From Channallabes apus (taxonomy: Eukaryota > Chordata > Actinopteri > Siluriformes > Clariidae), in assembly GCA_030522415.1 (NCBI GenBank), contig CM060118.1:16670151-16734150 (forward strand): a stretch of 64,000 nt of DNA. The letters are read 5' to 3'. The stretch's first letter is position 1. Each line of letters starts with the position of its first letter. Positions 21,644-31,508 of this stretch are shown piece after piece. A program made the position numbers and the translations under genes. The notes beneath the pieces were generated by a model. The model did no database searches. It was not told where the DNA came from and was given only the letters and a program-made list of their open reading frames with translations.

Positions 21644-24600
21644 CTAAAAAGATATGTTAAACAAATAGGATTGGTTAGACGGAAAAATTATAACCTTAGT
21701 ACCAAATCTGGCATCAAAATGTTTGCAGGCTATAAGAGTATTGACAATAATCCATACAAAGAAAAGAGATAAACTGCTATAACTGTAGTTTTTTTGTGCA
21801 TGTGTGCATTCTTGTTTGTCTGTACACTGTGACATACAATATAGTATAGAATCTTTTGGCTTCCTTCAAACAGCAAGTGGCATCTGCTACCAAGGATGAC
21901 ATACCTTTTAATGTTGTGAGTTTCTGTGGTGTTAAAGGCTGTCTGGTTTTTGTAGTAGGACACTCTTTCCCTTTTAGGCTCCTTTCCCCCAATGTTTTGG
22001 TACCCCACAACGCCACTGCTAACTCCTTCATAAACAAAGAGTCTTTGGTGTTGTTTTTGATACTGGACCAGGCCTCTTTACGGACTGTAAAGTCTGTACG
22101 AACCGTAGTCCAGTGCCTTAACCACTGAGCTATCCCTGGCCCCTTGAACTTTTCCACATTACAGCCACAAACATGAATCAATTTCATTGTAATTCCACGT
22201 GAAAGACAAAGTGGTGTGTACTGAGAAGTGGAATGAAAATCATACATGATTCCAAACATTTTTTTACAAATAAATAACTGCAAAGTGGGGTGTGCATAAT
22301 TATTCAGCCCCTTTGGTCTGAGTGCAGTCAGTTGCCCATAGACATTGCCTGATGACAACACCATGAAGTCCAAAGAACACACCAAACAGGACAGGGATAA
22401 AGTTATTGGGAAATTTAAAGCAGGCTTAGGCTACAAAAAGATTTCCAAAGCCTTGAACATCCCACGGAGCACTGTTCAAGCGATCATTCAGAAATGGAAG
22501 GAGTATGGCACAACTGTAAACCTACCAAGACAAGGCCGTCCATCTAAAGTCACAGGCCGAACAAGGAAAGCGCTGATCAGAAATGCAGCCAAGAGGCCCA
22601 TGGTGAGACTGGACGAGCTGCGGAGATCTACAGCTCAGGTGAGGGAATCTGTCCATAGGACAACTATTAGTCATGCACTGCACAAAGTTGGCCTTTATGG
22701 AAGCGTGGCAAGAAGAAAGCCATTGTTAACAGAAAACCATAAGAAGTCCCAAACATGTGGAAGAAGGTGCTCTGGTCAGATGAGACCAAAATGGAACTTT
22801 TTGGCCAAAATGCAAAACGCTATGTGTGGCGGAAAACTAACACTGCACATCACTCTGAACACACCATCCCCACTGTCAAATATGGTGGTGGCAGCATCAT
22901 GCTCTGGGGGTGCTTCTCTTCAGCAGGGACAGGGAAGCTAGTCAGAGTTGATGGGAAGATGGATGGAGCCAAATACAGGCCAATCTTGGAAGAAAATCTC
23001 TTGGAGTCTGCAAAAGACTTGAGACTGGGGCGGAGGTTCACCTTCCAGCAGGACAACGACCCTAAACATAAAGCCAGGGCAACAATGGAATGGTTTAAAA
23101 CAAAACATATCCATGTGTTAGAATGGCCCAGTCAAAGTCGGGTCTGAAAACTGCTGTTCACAAACACTGTCCATCTAATCTGACTGAGCTGGAGCTGTTT
23201 TGCAAAGAAGAATGGGCAAGGATTTCAGTCTCTAGATGTGCAAAGCTGGTAAAGACTGGCAGCTGTAATTGCAGCAAAAGGTGGTTCTACAAAGTATTGA
23301 CTCAGGGAGCTGAATAATTACGCACACCCCACGTTTCAGTTATTTATTTGTAAAAAATGTTTGGAATCATGAATGATTTTCATTCCACTTCTCACGTGTA
23401 CACCACTTTGTATTGGTCTTTCACGTGGAATTCCAATAAAATTGATTCATGTTTGTGGCTGTAATGTGACAAAATGTGGAAAAGTTCAAGTGGGCCGAAT
23501 ACTTTTGCACGCCATTGTATATAATCATTAATGCAACTTTGACACTGAAATCCCCAAATGCGAGCTACCAAATACTTACATTTTGTGATGTGGGAGTCAT
23601 TCCTCCAAGGGCCTCCACTGCCAGCAGCACTTTTGTAGCAACTTTTCTAACTCTTTCGTTGCCCATCATCAATGCAAACTCAAACAACACCTATATGTAA
23701 AACAGATGAATGATTACACCACCAAAATATGTTTTATATTAACTAATGTTAATATTAGTTACATATGTATGTTTTTAAGCATAAATAATACACAATTCTT
23801 AATAACTAATCATTTAAGCTTAAATACTGCATATCAATTTACATAAATACTCATCATGTCAGACAAGGGTACTTTTCTGTGATGGCTGAGATGCCCCCCT
23901 CTGGACTTTTGACCAGCATCTCCACTCTATCCTGCCTAGTGCTTTTCAGCAGTGCCTTTATATGGAAGGGGCTCTGTCCACTCTTCTGCTTCTCACACTC
24001 TTTCCCCAGTTCAACATGTCTCGCCACATCCTCTGCGGAAACGACCTCTGGCTGTTGATTCGCAAAGTCAAGCGGCCTGAAACATCTTTCTTGGTAGGTG
24101 GATTTCGTTGGAGCTGCAAGGTTGAGGCTGTGACTTTTCTTTTGAGAGGCTCTTGTTGGAGGCAAACTGAAATCAGGAGAATTTTATAAGTGGGCAGATA
24201 ATTACTTAATGAATAAGTAAGCAAATGCTTATTTAATGCTATCCTTAGATTTTTTTTCTTACTGGTAATCATAATGTAAATCACTTGGAGAGCCTGCATC
24301 ACTTGGTATCTTTGGGGTTCTTGGTGTATTGGGGCATTCTTGTCTAGCTGTGGCTGTGCTAGTGGTAGGCAGTGACTCTGGCAGTGTCTGTAGTGGACTC
24401 TGGGTAGGCGTGGATGGCATCTTTGGTGCTGCTGTCCAAGTCTAGTAGGAGAAGCAGGGTGGAACCACGCAGCTCAGGTGAGAGAAGAATTTCATCGTCG
24501 TCAATCACAGTCCCATCTTCTTCCAACACTACTGTCAGGTCGATGATGTGGGTGCATGGTAGGAGGACAAGCGTTTGGGCACCTAAAATCAAGTACAGCA

Positions 24601-24775
24601 ATAACATTAATTACAATGAATATTAATATATAAAAATTGTAAGTAAAAAATTAATTGAAATGCATAAATAATAAATAATATTGTACTCACCTTTCTCCTT
24701 CAAATCATTTAATGATGATGCTGCAACGGCTTTCTTTAAAGTATGTGTGGTAGTCCAAACTTTACAGATTGGCAT
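21432..24775 (-). CDS. CIDE-N / BEN-domain gene, multi-exon (possibly decaying)
   Basis: Six exon candidates with splice signals lie in order on the minus strand: 24691-24775, 24263-24582, about 23872-24166, 23580-23690, 21905-22084 and 21432-21643. Exons 1-2 encode a CIDE-N-like domain (start MPICKVWTTTHTLKKAVAAS, then VVLEEDGTVIDDDE), a protein-protein interaction fold of the DFF/CIDE type. Exon 2 continues as a Pro/Thr/Ser linker, but only in another frame, so it has an apparent 1-base shift. Exons 5-6 encode a BEN-like domain (FMKELAVALWGTKTLGERSL, LTPQKLTTLK). Phases agree for 1-2, 2-3 and 5-6 but not for 3-4 and 4-5. Either exons are missing from my model, or the sequence has errors, or this is a pseudogene, or two genes are adjacent. 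A Tc1 relic and SINE scrap lie in the 4-5 intron. Confidence 0.5.
21905..22084 (-). CDS. Exon 5, BEN-like domain part 1
   Basis: The acceptor GACTTTACAG precedes 180 bases encoding RKEAWSSIKNNTKDSLFMKE, LAVALWGTKTLGERSLKGKE and the LTPQKLTTLK end, matching the BEN pattern (a Leu-rich helix, 'lF..etLa..sl.Gk', then 'Ltp.Kl..i'). The donor AAAG/GTATGT is in phase 1, matching exon 6. A SINE scrap begins almost at the acceptor. Confidence 0.6.
22088..22146 (-). repeat. tRNA-derived SINE head fragment
   Basis: The reverse complement reads GGGGCCAGGGATAGCTCAGT, GGTTAAGG and ACTGGACTACGGTTCG, the same head as the SINE at 1146. It stops abruptly against the left end of the Tc1-like element. Confidence 0.75.
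22144..23517 (+). mobile_element. Tc1-like transposon, left end truncated
   Basis: The right end reads …GCACGCCATTG at 23517 followed by TA, and the matching left end is inverted but lacks its outer ~25-30 bases. It starts TTGAACTTTTCC directly after a SINE fragment ending GGCCCC. The inverted repeats, about 190 bp, are otherwise easily aligned (22144-22310 and 23320-23517). The element sits in the intron between exons 4 and 5 of the minus-strand CIDE-N/BEN gene, in the opposite orientation. Confidence 0.88.
22363..23310 (+). pseudogene. Tc1-like transposase, broken
   Basis: From ATG 22363 (MKSKEHTKQDRDKVI) the helix-turn-helix half is intact (GYKKISKALNIPRSTV, GRPSK AT-hook-like motif). After KKSQ an out-of-frame deletion near 22750 shifts into the frame MWKKVLWSDETK, which keeps the first catalytic aspartate, and later QQDNDPKH, the second. 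After EWPSQS a further deletion removes the SPDLNPIE region with the third catalytic residue, and the rest continues in another frame to about 23310. Non-functional. Confidence 0.88.
23580..23690 (-). CDS. Exon 4 candidate
   Basis: 111 bases fully open in one frame (VLFEFALMMGNERVRKVATK…), between an acceptor TTACATATAG and a strong donor AAT/GTAAGT. It is phase 0 at both ends, which does not fit exon 5 (phase 1). It may continue the exon 3 module. Confidence 0.4.
23872..24166 (-). CDS. Exon 3 (unknown domain)
   Basis: The acceptor TGATTTCAG precedes an open stretch (PPTRASQKKSHSLNL … DVARHVELGKECEKQ … ALLKSTRQDRVEMLV … SAITEKYPCLT) that ends at a stop at 23854. The last part recalls a region found in fish SAMD3-like or uncharacterised proteins before 'yP.L' motifs; this is a weak resemblance. 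No donor with the right phase for exon 4 was found, so the lower boundary is uncertain. Confidence 0.45.
24263..24582 (-). CDS. Exon 2, end of CIDE-N-like domain and linker
   Basis: The acceptor TTGATTTTAG precedes GTGCCCAAACG. The domain frame gives LTVVLEEDGTVIDDDEILLS, the acidic signature of CIDE-N, then STLLLLL. After LDLDSS that frame meets a stop. The shifted frame gives a long Pro/Thr/Ser-rich run (PKMPSTPTQSPLQ…) that stays open to the donor CCA/GTAAG and joins exon 3 in phase. This argues for a single-base indel within 24430-24445. Confidence 0.55.
24691..24775 (-). CDS. Exon 1, start of CIDE-N-like domain
   Basis: The ATG at 24775 opens 28 codons plus one base, ending at a strong donor (AGAAAG/GTGAGT). 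The residues CKVW, a basic stretch and AASSLNDLKEKG match the first strands and helix of CIDE-N domains. Phase 1 joins cleanly to exon 2. Confidence 0.6.
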
Positions 24776-25360
24776 GGTCTATAGTCTGAGATATTTTGTG
24801 TAGTAATATTAGATGGTGAGCAAATCTTATGAAAGTTATATCACACCTGATTTCAATCTATAATACAATGGTAATGGTTTCTCCAATATAATACTATCAA
24901 TATACACGAACCTTGCAATTAGACCATTTTGTTTTGTTGTGTATGCACAGGCATCAATGCGACAGGCAATGGAAACGTGGAGGTCATTTTTGTGACTTCT
25001 AACATAGTGTTTCTGAAATTATTCAAATAAATGGGTAGAGTAACCTCATTAGTTACACTGAAAAGTTCCTTCTTCCATTCTTTCAAATTCAATGGAACAT
25101 ATATATTCTGCAAGTGAATGCTAGTGTTCAGTCAGAACTCCTCAGTGCATATATATTATACATGGTGATGGTGTTGCATTTATGACAAATTATATCTGTA
25201 CATCAAATACTATAGCCTGTTTTTATGATTTTTGACAAATTAACGTTTGCAATTGCCAGTTATGCTTCGAAACCTACATTAGCGACATACATAGATTCAC
25301 AATCAAGCTAACCGCGTCCGTTAGAATCTACCTGCCACAGAACATTCTAGAATATTACTG
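24776..25360. other. Upstream flank of the CIDE-N/BEN gene
   Basis: No gene or repeat recognised. The promoter of the minus-strand gene would lie here if exon 1 is first. No clear TATA box is seen. Confidence 0.4.
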
Positions 25361-25361
25361 A

Positions 25362-25980
25362 ATCAGAATCAGAATCAGAAAGAGTTTTATTGCCAAGTAC
25401 GCTTGCACGTACAAGGAATTTGTTTTAGTGACGGAGCTTCCAGAACAAAAAATACAAATGACAAGACAAAAACAGCATGACGCAAAAAAAAAAAGAGAAT
25501 TTTTTTTTTTTTAAATGGTTGACATCAAATGGAGTACGATGTGAGATACTTTTAAATAAGTTACATCAATATCTGAAGTCTGTGGTATTATACAGTATAT
25601 TGCACAGTGGTATTGTACACAATATTGCACATATATTTATTGACCGTTTGAATGATGTTTATCTGTTAAGGAGGTAGATTGCCTGGGGGAAAAAACTGTT
25701 CTTATGCCTGACTGTCCTGGTGTTCGGTGCTCTGTAGCGTCGACCCGATGGCAAAAGTTCAAAAAGAAGGTGGCTTGGGTGTGAGGGGTCCAAAGTGATA
25801 TTCCGTGCCCTTTTCTTCACTCTGGATATATACAGTTCTTGCAGCGTGGGCAGGGGAGTGCCAATAATTCTTTCAGCAGTCCGAACCGTCCTTTGTAGTC
25901 TTCTGATGTCTGCTTTCGTAGCTGAGCCAAACCAGACAGTTATTGAAGTGCACAGGACGGATTCAATGACGTATATTATT
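25362..25980 (-). mobile_element. Non-LTR retrotransposon 3' end
   Basis: Antisense to the + strand is a LINE 3' end. Near 25960-25840 the translation contains TSITVWFGSATKADIRRLQR and an RTAERIIG segment, and then LLFELLPSGRRYRA and KNSFFPQAI. The 3' end has a GATTCTGATTCTGATTC tail (25362-25380). Only the region after the reverse transcriptase is present, with no catalytic motifs. The clade is uncertain. Confidence 0.7.
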
Positions 25981-26930
25981 TACATCAGTGCTTACCTTGT
26001 AACATCACACACAAATGTTCTCTGTATGAAACACAATTGCCACGGATGCTTTGTAACTTCAGCAGACCGAAAATATAAACAAATTTCTAACTTTCTAATT
26101 TCTTTTTATTAGCTATAAATGTTTCGCGCTTACACTTTAAAAAACAGGATCCAGGAAAGGCTGATCACTGCGCATGCTCAGTACCACTCGCTAGACTGCG
26201 ACGTCACTCTGCGCAGCGCCGCCTATTTGTCGCCACTGATAGCACATCGGTGTTCTAAACTAATTTTTAGTTTGCAAATCCGGTGTATGTTGTAGTCAGA
26301 TGTGGCATTTAGGCAATTATTAACACATTTTGTGTATGTGTATAATTTTATAATAATGGTAGAAAGGTATATTGTTTAAGCACAATATATATACAAATTC
26401 AATCTAAAACTGCCAAAAACAAAGCTTTCGCGAGCGATGTATTATTTAAACTGAATAGAAATATAATTTTACAATGGAGTACCTTATTTCTAATCCGGAT
26501 TTTTTTAGTTTTTGTGTAATTTTTGTGTTTTTATGTAATTTTTGTGTTTTTAAGTGTAATTATAACATGAAGTCCATAATATCTGACATCTGTGTCCTGT
26601 GTTTGAACATATGTGTTCTAGATTTAAATACACATGTGCAACTTCAGAATACCCATGTTCAGTATTTGAACATAAACATGCCATTTTAGAACACATTTTG
26701 GATCATGTCATTTGCGTAATTTTGTGTGAGAAAGGTTGTCTTATGAATAAAAAAAAATAAAATAAATAAGTTAAAGCAGATGGGCTATAGAACAGATCAT
26801 ATTATGTTTTATTTATTTATTTATTTATTTTATAGTAAATGAACAGCTCTCTTCTCTCCAATCCACTCTAGCTATGTCTTGACTCATTTGCATTACCGAC
26901 GGTGATTGGATGTTTACCGAGGGCTCAGGG
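25981..26930. other. Intergenic, no gene seen
   Basis: AT-rich, with a TTTTTGTGT-rich stretch near 26510-26555 and an (ATTT)n run at 26810-26832. The short open frames look incidental. Confidence 0.5.
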
Positions 26931-26934
26931 GAAG

Positions 26935-26935
<1 letters not shown>

Positions 26936-26964
<29 letters not shown>
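26936..26964. repeat. (GT)n microsatellite
   Basis: About 12 GT units followed by CGCGCG. Confidence 0.95.
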
Positions 26965-26965
<1 letters not shown>

Positions 26966-26999
26966 TGCAGCCTGTGTGGGGAGGGTCCGAGACTTGAAA

Positions 27000-27216
27000 T
27001 CTAATACCGTATTGTTTAGTGTCCCTTTTTCGGCGGATTTTTTCCGCTACCACATACCAGAAAATTTCGGATGATAAAGATACGTTGTATAGACGTACCA
27101 TTTAACAGCTCAAACAGGCGATCTACAGACGATCAAAATACGACTATAGAAAAACGAACGCGATGTTCACCAGATGATACGATCTTTAGCAGACGTCTCC
27201 GCGACGTACCTGTGCT
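27000..27216. repeat. Transposon end with TGCTATCTGGG terminus
   Basis: The segment ends TGTGCTATCTGGG at about 27216, the same terminal motif as the 7.4-kb element, and its subterminal part carries AGACGT/ACGTCT-type motifs. I found no partner end nearby, so it is a fragment or the other end has diverged. Confidence 0.5.
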
Positions 27217-27389
27217 ATCTGGGCTAGTATCTATACTTCTACTCAAGTAATGAATGTGAATACTTTTGACACCACTGGTGTCTACATTATGCCAAGAAGA
27301 AAGGACAAGCCATGACCTCAGTCTGGGAAAGGGATATACTGTAGGAACATCTCCAAACAACTTGAATTTTACGATTCTACATTATAATG

Positions 27390-27525
27390 TTTATTTACCA
27401 GTGTTGGGGAATGTTACTTTTTAAAGTAAATCATTACATTACAAAATTACTGTCATTAAAAAGTAATCAGTTACATTACTGCATTACTTTGTGATAAAAG
27501 TAACTAGTTAGAGTACTTTTCGAAT
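27390..27525. repeat. hAT-like MITE end (CAGTGTTGGGGA)
   Basis: CAGTGTTGGGGAATGTTACT is followed by AAAGTAAT/ATTACTTT-rich sequence, a well-known pattern of non-autonomous hAT-like repeats in fish. Only one end is clear. Confidence 0.55.
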
Positions 27526-27640
27526 GCGGAAAATGAAACCTCCTTTGTGATTCCTCATGCATGTTGTTTAAGTCAAGAACTTTATAATTATTCTACCATC
27601 ATCACTCAGCGAAGTTTGGCCCATAATCTGTTAACTACTT

Positions 27641-27862
27641 ATACCCCAACTCTACACGGTTTCGCACTGTGGCCGTAAATACGGTTCATCATGAATCACA
27701 GCGAGTTTTGGCGCTATGATTGTGTTTCCATCTTTCCGCGCGTCGGAAGAAGCTCGCAGACCTTGCAGAACTACACGGAATGTCGGGCGGTCAATCGTGG
27801 CAGCTCATGGTGCCTAACACCACTTCTCACTGCAAGTCTAACCGAATAGGTGAGATAGGGGT
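27641..27862. repeat. Foldback element, short copy
   Basis: Starts ATACCCCAACTCTAC and ends AGGTGAGATAGGGGTA, an inverted pair. The interior motif CTGTGGCCGTAA.TA.GGTTC and the TCATCATGAATCAC block are shared with the larger element at 31061-31508. The open frame at 27720-27920 crosses its end and is incidental. Confidence 0.6.
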
Positions 27863-27931
27863 ACAGTACAACAGCAGGAATAACAGAGGGGGATGGGTTA
27901 TCGGGGGGCGGGGCTTGTAGGATGACTTTCA

Positions 27932-27962
<31 letters not shown>
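27932..27962. repeat. (CA)n microsatellite
   Basis: About 15 CA units. Confidence 0.95.
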
Positions 27963-27965
<3 letters not shown>

Positions 27966-28095
27966 TGGAATGACTGCTGTCTGGCTCATGGATTACAAAA
28001 AATGTCTGAATAACGGATTCATTAAAAAAATATAACTAAATAACTTAGTACTTACAGTAAATGGCGGACCTAATGGGGTATCTTTTTTTTTTTTT

Positions 28096-28460
28096 TTGGG
28101 GGGGTTTTCCAATTTTCTCCCCGTCGCTAGGAGGGCTCCCACATTAAGGTTACCACTACCATTCAGTCGGGAGGGCGAAGACTATCACGTGTTTCCTCCG
28201 AACCGCGTGATGACAGCCGACCTCATCTTTTTTCGAACTGGTTGCTCACGAACCATTAGGGGTGGAGTAACACACTCAGAGGAAAGCGCTAGCCGCTCCT
28301 TCCGTGTGCGCAAGCTCACAGGCGCCCCTGATTGGCTGTAGAGCCATGATTAATGTGAGAGCGCAAGTACCTCTCATCCCTCCCCCCTGAGAGAGCTCAG
28401 CCAATCAGCTCTCTCTATGCCTCCGGCTGTGAGAGGAAAACAGCATCACCCGGGGGAGTA
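28096..28460 (-). repeat. High-copy fish interspersed repeat (SINE-like)
   Basis: Contains GGCGAAGACTATCACGTGTT, AGAGGAAAGCGCTAGCCGCT, CGCCCCTGATTGGCTG and a GCATCACCCGGG end. This order is familiar from a dispersed fish repeat whose full copies finish, in this orientation, in an inverted tRNA B-box. It is preceded by a T-run/G-run (28082-28105) that would be the tail if the SINE reads on the minus strand. Family name unknown. Confidence 0.5.
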
Positions 28461-28540
28461 TCTTATTTTTGCATGTTATTTTGTCTTTATTCTAGTGTCA
28501 AGGTTAAACCAAAGATCATAGAGTGTGGGACACTAGAGAG

Positions 28541-29420
28541 GCTTCTTCTTCTTTGTCTTTCGGCTGTTCCCTTTCAGGGGTCGCCACAGCGAATCATCTG
28601 CCTCCATCTAACCCTATCCTCTGCATCCTCTTCTCTCACACCAACTAACTTCATGTCCTCTCTCACTGCATCCATAAATCTTCTCTTTGGTCTTCTTCTA
28701 GACCTCCTGCCTGGCAGTTCCAACCTCAGCATCCTTCTACCGATATACAGTATTCACCATCTCTCCTCTGAACATGCCCAAACCACCTCAATCTGGCCTC
28801 TCTGACTTTATCTCTAAAAACATCTCACATGCGTTTGTCCCTCAAATGAACTCATTCTTGATCCTATCCATCCTTGTCACTCCCAAGGAGAACCTCAACA
28901 TCTTCAGCTCTGCTACCTCCAACTCTGCCTCCTATCTTTTCTTCAGTGCCACTGTCTCTAAACCGTAGAGCATCGCTAGTCTCACCACTGTCCTGTACAC
29001 CTTTTTTTTCATTCTCACTGAATCTTTTATCGCACAATACACCTGAAACTTTTCTCCCATTCCAACCTGCCTTTACCCGCCTCTTCACCTCCTTTCCACA
29101 CTCTCCGTTGCTCTGGACCATTGACCCTAAGTACTTAAAATCCTGCACCTTGTACCTCTGCTCCCTGTAGCCTCACCGTTCCTCTTGGGTTCCTCTCATT
29201 TACACACATGTATTCCGTCTTGCTGCACTTAACCTTCATTCCTCTCCTTTCCAGAGCATACCTCCACCTCTCCAAATTTCATTCCACCTGTTCCCTGCTC
29301 TCACTACAAAGCACAATGTCATATGCAAACATCATAGTCCATGGAGACTCCTGTCTAACCTCATCTGTCATCCTGTCCATCACCAGAGCAAACAAAAAGG
29401 GGCTTAGAGCCGATCCTTAG
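28541..29420 (-). mobile_element. RTE-like LINE, C-terminal end of RT ORF
   Basis: The minus strand encodes the end of an RTE-type reverse transcriptase polyprotein in pieces. VQDFKYLGSMVQSNGECGKE lies near 29140, followed by KVSGVLCDKR, a FIRGT/VR-like segment around 28860, and the terminal GRPKRRFMDAV-like region near 28650. A run of CTTCTT at 28541 (AAGAAG on the minus strand) is the usual tail. It is 5'-truncated and frameshifted. Confidence 0.75.
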
Positions 29421-29429
29421 GGGTAAGGG

Positions 29430-30615
29430 GTAGAACTGTGATTCAGCCTTTATTATTATGTTTACATTTGTACCCTTTTTTTTTTTTTGTAAATTTTTTG
29501 TACATTTCTAAAGGAATATTCTTCGTTGTTTCTATTTTTGTTGTTGTTTCTATTTCAATTTCTATTTATAGATTATTTCTTTTGTTTCTTCTGTTATTTG
29601 CACAAAGTAGGAGTGGTTCAGGATACATTTCACTGCGTGTTGTACTCAGAGGTGGAATGTAACGAATTACATTTACTCGCGCTACTGTAATTGAGTAGCT
29701 TTTTTGTGTATTTCTACTTTTTTAAGTAGTTTTAAAAATCTGTAATTTTACTTTTACTTAAGTACTTTTTCTTTGAAGTATTGTAATTCGCTACATTTTA
29801 AATCATATTCGCTACTGAGTAAAAAATAAATGAATGAAAATGATAAAATAATAAAAATATTATGTTTTATAAATGCTCCGTTGCGCCGCATCTGTGTATC
29901 ATGTCCTGGTCGCACGCCGCTCCAGACTCCACTCCAGGTTTTCTGACATCGGCAGCTACCTGACCTTCCACACGGTCGCTTCCGCCTTGCGAGTGACGTC
30001 ATCGACTAGCGCCACCATACAGTATGTAACCCGGAGAGAGACGCGGGAAAGAGGAAAGAGGTTGTAATTTTGGCGTTTTGATATTTGGTTGTATATTCCG
30101 GTTTGACTTTTTTCCTCCAATTGACTTTGATTATTGCTTTGTCCCTTTGGTTTGGTTGGTCTTTGTATATATTTATAGATAATTTCACTGTTTTTGGTTT
30201 AGGGATTCCGGGAAGGTACCTGTATTTTTGTTTGTGTTTTTTTTTTTTTTTTTTGCAGGTAATCTAGCTACTAAATATAAATTCCATTTTGTTTATTATT
30301 TTGGCCTGGGTCCACCCTGGGCCCACCATCTACTCATCTTTTTTTGAACTACGCTAGAATGCCTCAACCCACCCCCGCTGTTAAAAAAATTCAAATAAAA
30401 AAGTAACTCGGTAAAAATTAAAAGTAAATTTTTTAATGAGCTACTTTTTACTTTTATTTGAGTAGATTTTTATAATGGTAACTTTACTTGTACTTAAGTA
30501 AAATTTCACTGAAGTAACAGTACTTGTACTTGAGTACAAAATTTTATTACTCTTTCCACCTCTAGTTGTACTTGTATAACTATGCATGTGACAAATAAAG
30601 AATCTTGAATCTTGT
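29430..30615 (+). mobile_element. LINE 3'-tail sequence interrupted by a hAT-like element
   Basis: Before 29647 and after 30572 the sequence forms one piece, …CATTTCACTGCGTGTTGTAC joined to TTGTATAACTATGCATGTGA and AATAAAGAATCTTGAATCTTG, a LINE-type 3' end. The hAT-like element at 29647-30564 splits it. Confidence 0.55.
29647..30564. mobile_element. hAT-like non-autonomous transposon
   Basis: Ends CAGAGGTGGAA and TTCCACCTCTA are inverted, and the 8-bp sequence GTTGTACT flanks both sides (29639-29646 and 30565-30572). An 8-bp duplication with CAGAGG ends is diagnostic of hAT elements. Both ends are rich in ACTTAAGTA and TTACTT motifs over about 170 bp. The 500-bp core (29870-30370) has no transposase. 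Confidence 0.92.
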
Positions 30616-31060
30616 TAAACTGAAGAAAGCGCCGTCCGTGGAGCCATGTGGGTCATGTAAATTTTTCCTTTAGACAAAACTTTTAATATTTTCCCCGTGG
30701 TCGTTATTTAAAAAAAAAAAGAAAAAAGTTTTGCCTTCCAAGGCAACAGATCATGGAGCTCCTTGACCTGCTCAGACCTGCGCTTGCCAGGCCAACGCGT
30801 CGTACTTGCGCTCTATGTCCCGATGTCCAGCTGCTTGCTGCTTTTTGTTTTAAATATGTTTCATTGATCATTAGCCATTATCCATAACTTTATGGACTTT
30901 TCTTTATGGACACGTTTTATTTTTTTGAAATTTGATATAGTTAAATGAGAAAATAACCTTGGGAGTTTCAAACCCCGCATCCATAAATTTTTCTGGGGGA
31001 TTGTAATCCTTAATACCCCTATTCACTTATGCGGTTTGACTAGCTGTGAGATGCGGGGTT
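30616..31060. other. Intergenic, no gene seen
   Basis: No recognised repeat or gene. A second ACCCCTATTCACTTATGCGG motif at 31014-31034 resembles the end of the adjacent foldback element. Confidence 0.45.
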
Positions 31061-31508
31061 ATACCCCTATCTCACCTGTGCGGGCTCGCGCTGTGGCCGT
31101 AAGTAGGGTTCATCATGATTCACCCCGAGTTTTTGCGCTGTGATTACGTTTCCATCTTTCCGCATGAAAAATTAAACGTTTAATTTTTTTGCTGGTCCTT
31201 GCGGAAGCTTGCAGAACTTGCAGAACTTCGCAAGTTAAAGGAACGTCACGGGCAATTGCGGCAGCTCACGGAGATGAGTCAGGCCACACAGGTGAGAGAG
31301 GGGTATTAGGCACCGCGATCCGCCTCGAGTGACCGCCCAACGGTCCAAAAAGATATGCAAGGTCCGCGAGCTTCCGCAAGTTAAACATGTTTAATTTTTT
31401 TTGCGTGGTAAAATGGAAACGTAACCATGGCACCAAAACTCACGCTGAATCATGATGAACCGCACTTACCACCCCTGCGTGAAACCGCGTAGGTGAGATA
31501 GGAGTATT
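31061..31508. mobile_element. Foldback (long inverted repeat) element
   Basis: Starts ATACCCCTATCTCACC and ends GGTGAGATAGGAGTATT. The arms, about 120-130 bp each, are inverted copies (matching blocks include TTCATCATGATTCA / TGAATCATGATGAA, TTACGTTTCCAT / ATGGAAACGTAA and TTAAACGTTTAA / TTAAACATGTTTAA). The centre holds a second pair of GCGGAAGCTTGC / GCGAGCTTCCGC. No coding capacity. A related short copy is at 27641-27862. Confidence 0.8.

Noticed and set aside
28473..28805. Plus-strand frames with Ser/Leu-rich sequence
   Set aside because: They are antisense to the RTE-like LINE ORF.
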